DNA of 64,000 bases from assembly GCA_030844895.1 (NCBI GenBank), contig CM061230.1, positions 186,001 through 250,000 on the forward strand, in the 5' to 3' direction. How positions within the stretch are numbered: the first letter of the stretch is position 1; every line of letters begins with the position of its first letter. The DNA comes from Ambrosia x helenae (Eukaryota > Streptophyta > Magnoliopsida > Asterales > Asteraceae). Shown piece by piece: positions 11,338 through 22,699 of the stretch. Below the pieces are notes generated by a model. It was not told the DNA's origin and searched no databases. It saw only the letters and a program-made list of their open reading frames with translations. Position numbers and translations under genes: made by a program.

Positions 11338-11810
11338 GTAAAGTTCACGTACAAATAGGCTTTATCGTACGAACAGTACGAAAAAAAACACGCGGTGTCA
11401 TTTCTGTAAATATTGGAAACTTTATATAACTAGAGTAATTATATAATTACTCTAGTTATATAACTAGCGTAATTACTCTAGCGTAATTATATAACTAGAG
11501 TAATTATAAAATTACTCTAAAGTAATTATATAGCGTAGTTATATAACTAGAGTAATTATATAATTACTCTAGGGTAATTACTCTAGAGTAATTATATACA
11601 CTAGAATAATTATACAACAAGAGTGGTGGTCATTATTTACGAAAAATGCCACCGCCACTTTTTTTACTCTAGAGTAATTATATACACTAGAGTAGTTATA
11701 CAACAAGAGTGGTGATCATTATTTACGAAAATGTCACCGCCACTTTTTTTTTGTTCCCTTTGGTTCGTACTGTTCGCACGATAATTTAGTTTGTATTTGA
11801 TCTTTTGTCT
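11338..11810. mobile_element. Foldback MITE with internal ACTAGAGTAATTATAT repeats
   Basis: Outer arms cgtacgaacagtacgaa and ttcgtactgttcgcacg are inverted. Between them the palindromic unit actagagtaattatataatt recurs many times, with one longer duplicated unit (acaacaagagtggtg...cattatttacgaaaa). It lies in intron 1 of the DUF21 gene. Superfamily not decided. Confidence 0.6.
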
Positions 11811-12490
11811 AATAATAATAATCTATAACGTAACGTCGTGATACGTACCTGCTTGCTTCTTCTCTCTATCCGTACCACTCCTATACAGGATCTCAACCTC
11901 AACAACTCCGAGAGACATTAACCCTAACGTAAGACCAGACATAACACCTGCAAATAACACAAGAACAAACGAAACGCCTGCGTAAAGGAACCACGTAGGG
12001 TTTCCAAACGCGATAATGTCAGCATCAGCGAGTTTAAAACTCGTCGTCGGAGCTTCGTCAACACTACGAGTTAGTGAATTCATGTTTGTACAAATGTTGA
12101 TGTGAATAAAACGACAGTCGTTTTGTGCTAGAATGGAGGGAAGTTGGTAGCAATTATAAATTTGTAACATACACTTGCAGGATATATGTATGTATAATAT
12201 TTATGAAGACGCCGTTAGGTGTACTAAGTGGTAATGGACCCACGTACAAGCTTTGTTTTCAAAGCTTCTACTTGCAGGAAAGGAGACTTAAATACGTCTG
12301 TGTTGGATGCAATAAATTGGAAGGGTAAGTGAAAGCGAAACAAGCCTTTGGTTTTGTGGATGGGGGAATGTTGTTTGGTAACGTCTATAAGAGTGTAAAT
12401 TAAGGGGAAATTAAGAGACTAAACATTGACTACATCTATATTGACTAAAATAAATGTTTGTGTAGGCTAAATTATTGGGTTTCACACTAA

Positions 12491-13492
12491 GGGTATGTTT
12501 GGTAAAACTAGCTGGAGGCTGGTAGCTGAAAGTTTTTTAAATGTATTTTGGTGTTTGGGAGAGTAGCTGGAGCTTTTAATAAAATGTATAAAATGACCAA
12601 AATGGACATAATTAAAAGATTCTAAGGGAGGTTTTTATTTTGTTTTTAAAATAGAATGTGTATTTCTGTCATTTCCCGGGGTTGATAAATCTAATATGAC
12701 ATATTAATGTTACATATAAAATAGAATGATGCGCTTTACAGTTCCATGCAGGAAAGCTGACCTAAAACAATTAAAAATGTATCTCCAATGTTAACACCTA
12801 ACCTTAAACACTGTATAACTCTAATATTAATATCTAACCTAAAACAATGTATAACTCCAATGTTAACGCATGTTGAAAATAGAATTCATATTTACCGAAA
12901 CATAATTAGTGACTTGCCTATACATGATTAATGATTTACCTGAACACTTTGTGTTTTTTTTCCTGTATGAAAAGAACCCTACAAAAAAAATAGTCGTTTT
13001 TTTCTCTGTTTTTTATATAACACTATGGTACTCGTTGGAAAGATAATAAAACGTTCGTTAATTTGGCGTAATTTTTTTCTTTAAAAAATCTCGTATATAA
13101 AAGATATTAACGTTTAAAAATTATGGGAGGAAACATAAGAGATAATAGAGAAAAATCTAATTTTGTTTTTAATTTTTTTCCCTAAAATATTCAATGCCAC
13201 ATGGGATGACACATGGCACACTCAAAGAAGAGAATGCCTCTTTGAATGCCATGTCATTAAAATGGCTTTGGTTTATTATATGTATAGATTTGTGTCATTT
13301 ACTAATTAAAAGCTTGTAGCTAGTAGAGTTTTTTCTTAAAAGCTAGTAGTAGTAGCTTTTCACTATAGAGTTTTTTCTCCTAACTTAAAAGCTTCCAGCT
13401 CTTCAACCAAACAAGGTTTTTTTATTGATTAAGAGTTTTTTTTTAAAAACTTGAAGTTTGAAGCTCCTAAAATCTCCCTGCCAAACATACCC
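12491..13492. mobile_element. Tourist-like element (GGGTATGTTTGG ends) carrying a Helitron fragment
   Basis: The ends GGGTATGTTTGGTAAAAC and GCCAAACATACCC are inverted repeats with TAA on both sides (12488-12490 and 13493-13495). Pieces with agctggaggctgg / agcttccagctc are inner arms. The middle is replaced by a Helitron-type fragment. It lies just upstream of the DUF21 gene start. Confidence 0.7.
12740..13288 (-). mobile_element. Truncated Helitron, nested
   Basis: The reverse complement starts TCTATACATATAATAAACC and follows the 59940-60560 copy along most of its length (ggcattctct..., atgtttcctcc, cgttttattatctttccaacg). The CTAG terminus is missing here, so the 3' end is truncated. Confidence 0.75.
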
Positions 13493-15206
13493 TAAGTCTT
13501 AAACTGCATTGTTGTAGCCGTTTTACATTGTGTTCTCGAGTTTCATTTAACGAAAGAAAAGAAGTGACTTGTAAGGATATTTGCAAAATTCGTGTTTCGA
13601 CATCTTTTTTTAAGGAGAAAAAGGTAAGGAAATGGAAGGAAATTCATTCATCCTCCATTCCTTCATTCCTCATTCTCCCACACTTTACACCAATTGAAGA
13701 TATCATGTGTCTAGCTAACATGAAAACAACTAGCATGTAGGCTCTACACTCTTAAACGTATCGGGTTAGTCTGAAATGCCGACATGTAGTCATTTCCTTC
13801 AGTTTCCCGCCTCCATTTTCATAGACACTTGAATTAATTGCTCAACCATCTCAAGCCGTTATGTTTCAAGCCGTTTTGTACCATAGTATAGCCGGTTATT
13901 TTAAAGTGAAACCGTTAACTTAGTTTAGTCAAATTGTGTGAAGGAAAATTGTGTAAAGGATCACTTTGAACCAAAATATTTGTAGAAAAAGAGGAAAAAA
14001 TATATTTTTTTACAATATTTTTGTTTTTGTGAAATTGTGTAAATGATCACTTTGAGCCAAAATATCTCATTCGTACAACCCTGGTTACTGGTATGATTTG
14101 TTTCCTAGCGAAGACTCACGTGATCATACACGGTCTACACATAAATTTTTATCGCTTAAACGTGTTTCTGAGTCGCAAACGAGATCCAAAAAGGAAAAAA
14201 AGTCATTTTTTACTAACATTTTACATTTTAGGAGCCCTAGCCTCTACAAGTTCTTGGCTTCTACGATTCCAAGTGTAGTTGTGAGCCATTGGAGCCTTCA
14301 AAAATGTTAGTAACCACATGTTATAGGGATTTTGTGTGTAGTTTAGACGTTTGCTGAGGTCTCCTTATTTCATTGGTTGAATGAAAGAGTTTGTAGAGTA
14401 GACTCTTTGGTGTGAAGTTCCTATTTTTTAAACGCCAACTATGTTTATTGTTGCTTTTTGTGGTTGCTCAAAGTCAATTTTCGTGATTTCCCCTACATTC
14501 CTCCTCCTCTTACATCACACGGTGTGCTAACGTGGAGAGGGGAGGGGGGATGAAACCCTTCCACACCCCAACACCACTTCTGTGACAGGGCGTTCTTTTG
14601 TGTGTGTGTGAGGGGGGATGGTTGTGGTTGGCTCATCAAATTTATAAGTTTAATTGTTTTTTTTTTTTTTTGAATACTTAAAAGTGGGGGACAAAAAAAA
14701 CACTCACAACCACCACGTGTTTTTTGGGCTTAGAGGGCAAAGCCCAATCTGCTTGCATGGCAGACTTATACACCACGCCCCTTCACCCCCTACCAAAGGG
14801 TGTAGTCTTATATTCTATTTGCACATAATAAGCCCCAAGTCTACTCAAATCACAACTATGAAAACGCTCTTAGACGTTATAGTTTGCGTTGCGCCTTAAA
14901 TACTTCAAAATCCTTAATCCTCGAACCCTAGATCTTATCCAACCATACCTTGATCATACTTGAAATCAATCGACTTCTATATTTCTTACATACGTCCTCT
15001 TCAACACCTTCTCATTCGAACACATCTAAATACGTCTGGGATCGTAATTTTATTAACATTTTCATCCTTAATTTGGATTCGAATCACTCTCAGATGTGTT
15101 CATGATCACTGCCAAATGGTGCATCATTCCATGGTTTCATTATTAATACAGTTGCCTATATTAATATGTCATGTGTTTAAACCTGAAGCATGCATGGTAA
15201 CATTAA
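13493..15206. other. Intergenic, decayed repeats, no gene recognised
   Basis: Two copies of a short segment (aaattgtgtaaaggatcactttga, about 13947 and 14031) form a local direct repeat. G- and C-rich stretches with gggggga at 14535-14840 look like a decayed MITE. No coding sequence is convincing. Confidence 0.45.
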
Positions 15207-15594
15207 GAGGGTGTTTGGGATTGAGTTTCAAAACAACTTATTGACTTATTGGCTTTTCCAAAAAACCAATAAGTCAATAAGCTGTTTGTGTAACCCAAAA
15301 GCACTTTCTGTTTTGACTTTTGGCTTTTAAGGGTGGAAAAACTGTTTTTGAAAAGTTAGAAATCTTGGCTTTTGGCTTTTGACTTTTGGAAAAAAATTAC
15401 AAATCTACCACCCATACAACCAATATTCACAATAAGTTAAGCGGAACACTTAAAAAAAACAATTTATTGACTTTTTGACGTTTATCATTAATCCAAACAC
15501 TTTTTTTAAAACTCCTTTTTAAAAAGTCATAAGCCAATAAGCACTTTTGACCAAAAGCACTTTTGCATCTCCAAACTCAATCCCAAACACCCTC
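15207..15594. mobile_element. Tourist/PIF-type MITE, TAA TSD
   Basis: Ends GAGGGTGTTTGGGATTGAG and CTCAATCCCAAACACCCTC are perfect inverted repeats, flanked by TAA (15204-15206 and 15595-15597). The inner arms repeat ttattgacttattggctttt in both orientations. The element at 27283-27490 has the same ends. Confidence 0.92.
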
Positions 15595-15597
15595 TAA

Positions 15598-16222
15598 GTC
15601 AATTCCAAATGGTGCATGTAAGTACTGTTAGTAATTTACATTTGACATTGTAATTAGTGAATTAACGACACAGTTGCCTATATTAATATGTGGGTCGGGT
15701 TAGGCTTAATGGGCTGGATATCATCGGGGCCTAAGCCCAAATATGGAGCCTGATCCATACATGTGTCGTTAGCTAATGTGAAGCTAAATTTTTTATAATA
15801 CAGAGATGGGGTATAAAATGGTGGATGAGTTGTAGTTTTTTTTTTTTTTTTTTTTTAATTTAATTTTAAAGATGATGGAAGGTTTGGTGAGTGGGTTGTG
15901 AATGCTCTAATAGTTTGATGCCTATTTCTTGCTATCACCGAAATTATGAATGCAATTTCTTGGCAGCTTGTAATTGTGGTAAGACTAAGTTGGACATGTG
16001 GGATGTAAACAATGCTTCAACAAACAATATCTACCCGAAAATCATGCAAAGGAAATGAAGATGCATAACAAACACAATTACAACTTTAACCTTGATGTTA
16101 ACTATTTCTAATTCCACATACTCAAGAACACACAAAGTTTATGCTTTTACTTGTATATACATGTATGCATTTGCATAAATATCGGTGGAGACAAATCAAA
16201 GCTTTTTAATTAGACGGAAACA
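15598..16222. other. Upstream region of the His-rich gene
   Basis: It begins with a second copy of acagttgcctatattaatatg (15149 and 15670), so the preceding MITE lies between two halves of a small local duplication. A T run is at 15836-15856. Nearer the gene, tgtatatacatg at about 16151-16162 is a possible TATA element about 65 bases before the ATG. Confidence 0.4.
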
Positions 16223-17245
16223 ATGATTAGATTCATCATACTTAAAATCATGTTCATTTTCTTTCTTCATTCCCACACTGAAGCCCAAGTATTCCCCATG
16301 GTACCAACTATCGCTCGCCCACTTTGTAATTACCAAATGACCCTTGCTAATCAAGCATGTGCATATCTTCCACTGGTACAAATCCCACCACCAACACGCC
16401 GAGCCATATTTGGTCCACCAGCACCACCATATGATGATGAGGACACACCTGAGCTTGAACACAGGCGTAAGCATGCTTATAGGCATAAGCATGCTCACAA
16501 GCACGTACACAGTGTAGATCATGACAATGACAATGATGATGGCAATGACCATGAACACATGCATAAGCATGCTCACGGGCACATACACAGTGAGGCTTAT
16601 GACAATGATCATGGCCGTGACCATGAACATAGTGAGGATTATGACAATGATCATGGCCGTGGCCATGAACATAGTGAGGATTATGACAATGATCATGGCC
16701 GTGACCATGAACATAGTGAAGATTATGACAATGATCATGGCCGTGACCATAAACATAGTGAGGATTATGACAATGATCATGGTCGTGACCATGAACATAG
16801 TGAGGATCATGACAGTGATAATGGCGATGACAGTGATCATGGCCATGACCATGACCATGAACACATGCATAAGCATGCTCACAGGCACATACACAGTGAC
16901 GATCATGGCAATGATCATGGCCGTGATCATGAACATAGTAAGGATCATGACAATGACAATGGCGCTGACGATGATCATGGCCATGACCATGACCATGAAC
17001 ACAAGCTTGCTCACAGGCGCGTACACAATGAGGATCATGGCCATGACCATAGGCCTGGTCATAGGCGTGGTCATAGGCGTAAACCACAACATCTTCATCG
17101 TCATCATCATAGGCGTGGTCATGGACACACACCCATGGAAGAACAATGTTGCAAATGGTTGTCTCAAGTTGATGATCAATGTGTTTGTGAGATACTTGTT
17201 CATATGCCCCCATTTCTTGCTAGACTGTTCATCAATACTCTGTAA
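16223..17245 (+). CDS. Secreted His/Asp-rich repeat protein with a split prolamin/LTP-like cysteine scaffold
   Basis: Single exon, 340 residues. Residues 1-22 form a signal peptide (hydrophobic FIILKIMFIFFL, then cleavage near TEAQ). The mature start has C35 and C46 (LCNYQMTLANQAC) followed by a Pro-rich stretch. Residues about 80-300 are a His/Asp/Glu-rich tandem array: five near-identical 14-residue units of the form HSEDYDNDHGRDHE, and a larger unit HEHMHKHAHxHIHS occurring at least twice. The C-terminus has CC (309-310) and CVC (320-322) in EEQCCKWLSQVDDQCVCEIL. The order C...C...CC...CxC recalls the 8-cysteine prolamin/lipid-transfer fold, but the last two cysteines are absent. Binding of Zn, Cu or Ni by the repeat is inference from composition. 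The 42-base DNA repeat also leaves long ORFs open on both strands; these are by-products. The ATG is the first in the frame and is followed by the signal sequence. Confidence 0.75.
   Translation: MIRFIILKIMFIFFLHSHTEAQVFPMVPTIARPLCNYQMTLANQACAYLPLVQIPPPTRRAIFGPPAPPYDDEDTPELEHRRKHAYRHKHAHKHVHSVDHDNDNDDGNDHEHMHKHAHGHIHSEAYDNDHGRDHEHSEDYDNDHGRGHEHSEDYDNDHGRDHEHSEDYDNDHGRDHKHSEDYDNDHGRDHEHSEDHDSDNGDDSDHGHDHDHEHMHKHAHRHIHSDDHGNDHGRDHEHSKDHDNDNGADDDHGHDHDHEHKLAHRRVHNEDHGHDHRPGHRRGHRRKPQHLHRHHHRRGHGHTPMEEQCCKWLSQVDDQCVCEILVHMPPFLARLFINTL
16600..16805 (+). repeat. 42-bp tandem coding minisatellite
   Basis: About five units of 42 bases, each with gattatgacaatgatcatgg and then ccgtgaccatgaacatag, encode the 14-residue repeat of the His-rich protein. 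The unit is a multiple of three, so copy-number changes keep the frame. Related, more diverged units extend to about 17060. Confidence 0.9.
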
Positions 17246-19287
17246 CAGTTAGTGAAGCTTGCATCATAACTTATTCATGCGGAAGCCGATTAAGGAATTA
17301 ATTTCTATATTAAACTTACAATTTTTATGCTTTTATCTTTATTCTTGCATCATTTTTTTTTCATCTAGTTATTAAATATCACAATAGTTAGTTATGTAAA
17401 GTGACACATGTGAAATTTAACCTTTGGTTTATGTTCTTTATGATGTATCATGTTATTGTATAAATAGATTTAACACATGAATGACTGGAATCGAATTGAT
17501 TCAAAGTGTGTAGCTTTTTGTATCTTAGACTTGTGCATAATTTACAGCAATGATAAAAGTGGATGCCTGAGATACTGATTTGATTTATCAAGAGGATTAT
17601 TCTATGCTTATCTTTGCGTTTTTCTTTCTTTTTATTTTTTTTTTATTTATTTTTTTATTTTTTTTATGTGTAATAAGGCCAACCAAGAGTAGGCATGTAG
17701 CTTTTATTTAAGTTAGATTGTTCGGTCTTTTCTATCTATACTATGAGTACGGATATAGTGTCGCACTCTTTGTGTCTCGTCTTTGTCTTACTCGCTTTTT
17801 TTAACGGCTATCTTACTTGCATTGTATTTTTTTTTCGAACGGCTGTCAATATAGTGTGTATACCCTTGATTGGGGATGCCACTCTTGCTTGTTACTGCAA
17901 CGGCATTAGAGTTATTTTCACTAATATGTTTACAAGCTAGTATATTATGATCGATTGGAATAATCGATTTTTTTTGTAACATGATAGATATATAGAGCAC
18001 CTTCAATTGGTGCAACTGGACGGTCCGGTAGAAGTGGACAGACCAAACAAACCAAACCATCCCATTGTAGGCATTGGTCCAAAAGCCAATCAGTCCACTA
18101 GAACGGACGGGTCCAAACCTGTAAATGTGGACCCCCGTTTGTACTTTATGATTAAATAAAAAAGATTTGTGTGTGTGTGTGTGTGGGGGGGGGGGGGTGG
18201 TTACAAATTAAATAAAAGGAAAAGTATGTGATGAGACGGAAGTTTTGAATGGTTTATGATTGCCGGAAAAAGTGGGTTTGAAAGAGTTAGATTTTGAATG
18301 GTTTGGAATGATGTGACATGGTGACGTGACGTTTTAAAAATTCCAAACCACCTCCCATTGTGGAAGCTCTTATAATCTTTTTTGGTGTAGAGGGGTTAAA
18401 GAGAAGTCTATGGAGGGTGATTTGGTTTTTCTGCTTAATAGATTAAACAAGATAATAAGAGGCGTTAACCGGACCAGTTTTCGGGTTATTCAAATTATTC
18501 GAACTAATTAAATTTTTTTAAATCGATTCGAATTCAAACTGAATACGATTTAAAAAACCAATTCATATTTCAATTCGGGTTGATTAGATTAATCCAAATT
18601 GTTAGAAAACATAAACTAAATAAATAATAAAGAAAAGTACTTGTGTAGTTGTGTGTATTGTAAAAATAAAGTTATATAGTTTGAATTCGAAAAATTCAGA
18701 TTGAATCAGCTTAAAATTCATAAATTTGATTCGAAAACCGGTTTTGAATTTTATTCGGGCAAGGGTCGAATTGCGATTTGATTCGAATAATAAACAATCC
18801 CAATAATAAAATTATGCGAACGATGATTCTTTCGCGTGGATGTTTACTTGAGACCATAAGAGTGGAGGTCAGGGTCAGGACTCGGAAGGATAAATGCTCT
18901 CATTCACTCGAACATAGGTGGTGTTGGAACTTATGCAATCAACAAACGTACCGTATAGATTTCGCAAGTGTACCTTTTCTTGGCCCGATTTCCATCCCTT
19001 GTCGAGGCATTTTTGACATGATTCATCTAGTGACATGACATTAATCATGTTATTCTTGGATGTAATGGATGAAACAAAGTAACAAATAAAATATGGAATG
19101 AATAAGATACTGTTACTAAGCATCAGAGTTCAAGAATGAATGAGAATGACTCTTGTTAAACAATGTAACAAGTGTCTTTACATGCTAATATAACCTTTTA
19201 AACCATATTTTAGTTGTTTGTTTGATAAAACCTTATATATAGTGACATTTCCTAATCAATTCAAACATGTATACATTCTTCAATATT
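17246..19287. other. Intergenic with decayed MITEs
   Basis: Holds T-rich runs, a probable Tourist-like MITE at about 17995-18372 (ends gagcaccttcaattgg and ccattgtggaagctc; flanks ATA/TTA do not match), a GT/G run at 18170-18197, and AT-rich text at about 18460-18790 with repeated ttcgaat/attcgaa motifs. No gene recognised. Confidence 0.45.
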
Positions 19288-19625
19288 TTTTTTTGGAAGG
19301 TGACTTTCGTTATGAGTGACTCATTGTCACTCCGTCAGTCCGTTTTGAACCGACAGCCCACAAAGGTTAGGCTGACGATGTTCTATCGGGCCCCGTGCAG
19401 GATCATCGGCCTTGGTGGTTTCCCCCCAAAAAACTGTACTGCCTTCACACGAGTTGCCTCGTTGTAGTGACAGCCGCATTAAAACCAGGGTAATGCTCAG
19501 GATCGAACCCCCCTCAGTGGATTTGTCACCATCATTGCGCACTAAATGCCTCACTATTTGATGCAGGTGAGGATTAAACTTGAGCCTCCTAAAGGAAAAT
19601 TCAAATGTTTCCACCACCACCATGA
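19288..19625 (-). mobile_element. tRNA-derived SINE-like element
   Basis: Read on the minus strand it contains a good polymerase III B box (GGTTCGATCC, near 19500-19512) and ends in an A run (ccttccaaaaaaaaa at 19285-19300). No TSD was confirmed. No coding capacity. Confidence 0.5.
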
Positions 19626-20249
19626 TCTATAGATCATTGACACATTATTCAATAATTAAACTATATGGATGTGGTGTGCTATGTATGTAGAATACAATGT
19701 ATCTATCGGTAAATACATGTATTCATTAGCAAATATCATTTAAGTTGATTCGCTGGCGTATGTATTTTGTTTTTTTCAAAATGATTCTTAAATTTTTAGT
19801 CATGTATTTGCAAAATGATTCTTAAACTGTTAGCTAAAAAAAAAAAGCTACTTGACTGTCATATAAATGCATGCATGTTTTCAAAAGTCCTCTTTATGCA
19901 TGCTAATCGAATTTTATGTTTTGTTAGCAACAAAGCTTTACTAAATATATATTCCTACATAAAGTGATTAATGAATTGTTTATAAATTTGTAAAATAATG
20001 TCATATTCCTTTTTAGTATTGTGGTACAAGGTGGTCCATAGGTTACTTATAAAGAATTTAAACACTACTCACACATCTATAATACTCAAAAGAATTTTTT
20101 TTGAACTCATAATTTAGTGGTACACATCTATATATACTCAAATATTCCTTCTTTTTTTTTTTAACTCATGATATAAATGTATTATGGTATTTAAGTGTAA
20201 AAAGTTGTTAAAAAAAATCATATAGGTTAATACCTAATTTCACATGTTC

Positions 20250-20515
20250 ACTAAAGGAGTAGTGCTCTAACGGTATCCGGGTGACTTTCATTAATGGAGG
20301 TCGTTGGTTGGAATCTCGTTTGTTACAAATGTCATGCGCAAGCCAGAGATGTTACCATACTGGGCACTCGGGCAGTAGCCGGTAGGCTTCCTTTGAAATT
20401 GGTGATAAGGTCGGGTAATTAGCATTGTCTACCATCACAGGCGTGGATGGCCTTTTACTTATGGGTGTACCCAAGTAGTTGGTCAGACTTTATTGAATGT
20501 TAAAAAAATTCACTT
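20250..20515 (+). mobile_element. SINE-like element
   Basis: Starts near agtagtgctctaacggtatcc, has the B-box-like ggttggaatctcg about 50 bases later, and ends with ttaaaaaaattc. Its layout resembles the element at 22440-22695. Inference from layout only. Confidence 0.45.
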
Positions 20516-20985
20516 GTTATTTAAAATATCTTATAAACAATAAACTATATAAAGATTTGTCCACTGTTTATAGTGGCTCTAACTTTTTTCTCTAAAATAA
20601 TACAATTCTTTTTGGTTTGAAGATTTAAACAAATGTCATTTTTAAAGCTATTCTTTAAAATATAAATATATAATAGCTTAAAGATGTTCTTTAGAATGTC
20701 ACTAGGGAAACTATCACTAATCTTTAACAACGACACAAAGTGGTGCATGGTAAATGTTCAGATTCAAATCCAATTTACACTAGATTTTCTGATTTCAACC
20801 TTCTTACCAGAGTATAAGCAGAGGCCAATGAGCTTATGGCTAACAATTTCTCAAGATTTTTTTTTTTTTTTTTGTTAAATATAATTTTTCATTCACAATA
20901 TTAGGTAGACGGGCAACAAGCTGCGCCGCCACCCCTTTCTGAATTGCAAACCCTAGTCTACCAAAGACAAATCCTTGCCCCCTGG

Positions 20986-21665
20986 CAGGGCCGGCCCTGA
21001 AAATTCAGGTGCCCGGGCCGAGCCGGGAAATATGTGCCCCTTAGTCTTAGGTCTTTTAAGCAATGTTTTCATAACCAAAGCGGACGTTGAACCGGTGTCC
21101 TTACCGGTTCCCTAGTCGGACCGGTCGAACAGAATATAGAACTAAAAGTGTCGTAATAATTATAAAAATTAATATGTTTGGCTAATTGGCTCATAAAAAA
21201 ACCACAATTTCTTAAAATTCCATAATAATCTGAAGGGCCATTATTTTTGTCTAGACTTCAAAAGTTTTTTAATAAAATAAATCTGACTTGAATCATGTGC
21301 ATAAGCGTGAGACAATTACTGTTTTGTAGTACTACTATATATTAAAATTTACTGCAAAGGCTGCACAATTACTCTACCACAATACAAATCTCAAGTAACA
21401 CACTTCAACGTTTTTTTTTAATTTTATCGTATCCTTCAAATATAGTTTTTCATGTATGACTCATCTTCTTCCTTATCTACTCTTCACCTTGTTACGTTTA
21501 TAACCAGTGATGTTTAAGATGAGATCTTTTTTTTTTTTTGGTTGAAAACAGAAAGAAAATACATGAAGAAAAAATACAATCTACACTCGTCGCCGCTCAA
21601 AGTGCCCCTTTAGAAATTAGGCCCGGGCCGGGAGTCCTCCCCGCACCCCCTCAGGGCCGGCCCTG
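20986..21665. mobile_element. hAT-type element, 8-bp TSD
   Basis: The ends are the self-complementary CAGGGCCGGCCCTG at both sides, bounded by CCCCCTGG (20978-20985 and 21666-21673). Subterminal cccgggccg occurs on both ends. No transposase. Confidence 0.93.
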
Positions 21666-21696
21666 CCCCCTGGAGATGAGCTATTGCTGTGGACGA

Positions 21697-21864
21697 CAGT
21701 GGCGGATCTAGACCAAGATTTCAAGGGTAACGTTACATAATATTCACGGGTAACGTAATATAAAACACGTAAAAAAAAATTAAAAATACACTAAAAATAT
21801 ACTACGCCAAAAAAGTTGAGGGGTAACGGACGTTACCCCTGCTCCTTCTCTAGATCCGTCCCTG
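21697..21864. mobile_element. hAT-type MITE (CAGTGGCGGATCTAG family), 8-bp TSD
   Basis: Ends CAGTGGCGGATCTAGA and TCTAGATCCGTCCCTG, with the duplication GTGGACGA (21689-21696 and 21865-21872). Sibling of 4101-4275. It lies only about 30 bases from the end of another hAT element. Confidence 0.93.
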
Positions 21865-21970
21865 GTGGACGACCCGTTGGACCCTGGTCAAGGAACGAAT
21901 AGCTTCTGACGCTAGGAAGCTAAATGTATCAAAGGCCAAATGGATAAAGACATGTATAAATAACAAATAA

Positions 21971-22430
21971 ATATATATATATATATATATATATATTGAG
22001 GGGAAGGATATTTTGGAAACCCTCTTGAGTTGAGAAAACCTTTGGAAACCCATGTAAAAAACCATTATTTTTATTTGAAAAAAATAACCAACGTAAAATA
22101 CATGTTTTTAAGCATTTTGGGCAAAAAAAATAACAAAAGCGCTGATGGGATTTTTTTTTAAAAAAATAAACAAAGTTACTAAAAAAACATATGTTTTCAG
22201 CTATTTGCTGTTTTTTATCAGGTGTAAACATGTGTTTTCGCAGCTTTGTTGATTTTTTTTAAAAAAATCCCTTCGGCGCTTTTTTTATTTTTTTGGCCCA
22301 AAACACTTAAAAACATGTATTTTACATTGGTTATTTTTTTCAAAAAAAAATAACAATTTTTTACATGGGTTTCCAAGGTTTTCTCAACTCAAGAGGGTTT
22401 TCATTTTATAATTGGCCTATATATTGATAC
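21971..22430. mobile_element. Hairpin MITE next to an AT microsatellite
   Basis: The left arm (ggaaaccctcttgagttgag, near 22014) is inverted at 22370-22400 (ctcaactcaagagggttttc). The inner motif aagcattttgggc is shared with the element at 6181-6645, so the two are diverged relatives. An AT run lies at 21971-21996. Confidence 0.75.
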
Positions 22431-22439
22431 ACATATAAC

Positions 22440-22695
22440 AAGCTATAGTGACCTTTTGTTGTCATGGTAGCCTCATGAGTCATGACCTTTCGATGTAGAT
22501 GTCATGGGTTGGAGTCTCACTTAGAGCGAAAATTTTCTACGTAAAGTCAAAGGTTTTATCACAGTGGATTTTCAGGCGGTGAGTTCCTCTAGAATGGCGA
22601 CAGGCCGGGTCACCAGCGTTGTTTGTGTTCGTTGACGTAGGTGGTCTGCCATTGAGTTTACTCGGGTAATCGACCTTTTGTTGTCCTTCAAAGAA
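22440..22695 (+). mobile_element. SINE-like element
   Basis: Contains the B-box-like catgggttggagtctc at about 22505-22520 and ends near ttgtccttcaaagaaaac. Similar in layout to 20250-20515. No TSD confirmed. Confidence 0.45.
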
Positions 22696-22699
22696 AACT

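Larger units (their letters stand above)
3913..12083 (-). pseudogene. DUF21/CBS-domain membrane protein (CNNM-like), 12 exons, two indels
   Basis: Exons in transcript order: 12083-11849, 9982-9906, 9062-8979, 8896-8783, 7831-7748, 6857-6786, 5771-5704, 5453-5366, 5254-5181, 4994-4654, 4345-4300, 4012-3913. Exons 1-4 encode the DUF21 transmembrane block (FVLVLFAGVMSGLTLGLMSL, then VAVLLSVTFVLTFGE). Exons 7-10 encode the paired CBS region (EEAMTPIESTF, GHSRVPVYSGN, GLLLVKSLLTVRPETDTLVS). The order matches the plant DUF21 proteins related to CNNM/CorC, proposed membrane ion (Mg-type) transporters. All junctions keep phase except two places. One extra base at about 4919-4921 gives AAVV followed at once by TAA. 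One missing base near 4311 breaks the exon-11/12 frame. The indels cancel in total length (1383 bases), but the stop in between would truncate the protein inside its CBS region. Intron 9 has a GC donor (CAG|GCAAGT). The large introns are full of transposons. Confidence 0.85.
20885..21950 (-). mobile_element. Retroelement-like ORF remnant interrupted by two hAT elements
   Basis: Minus-strand pieces read LAFDTFSFLASEAIRSLTRV (about 21890-21950) and GFAIQKGVAAQLVARLPNIV (about 20900-20960), matching the block at 7150-7640. The ORF is split by the hAT insertions 20986-21665 and 21697-21864. Clearly dead. Confidence 0.55.

Noticed and set aside
16196..17213. Long antisense ORFs (335 and 288 codons) and an overlapping plus-strand ORF over the His-rich gene
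   Set aside because: They arise because the 42-base repeat lacks stops in several frames. They have no signal peptide or cysteine pattern, and their composition (runs of MTMIIVIILTM or HGHDHCH type) is purely repeat-driven.
19345..19467. ORFs on both strands (e.g. MVVVETFEFSFRRLKF)
   Set aside because: They cross a SINE-like element with a polymerase III B box and an A tail; not protein coding.
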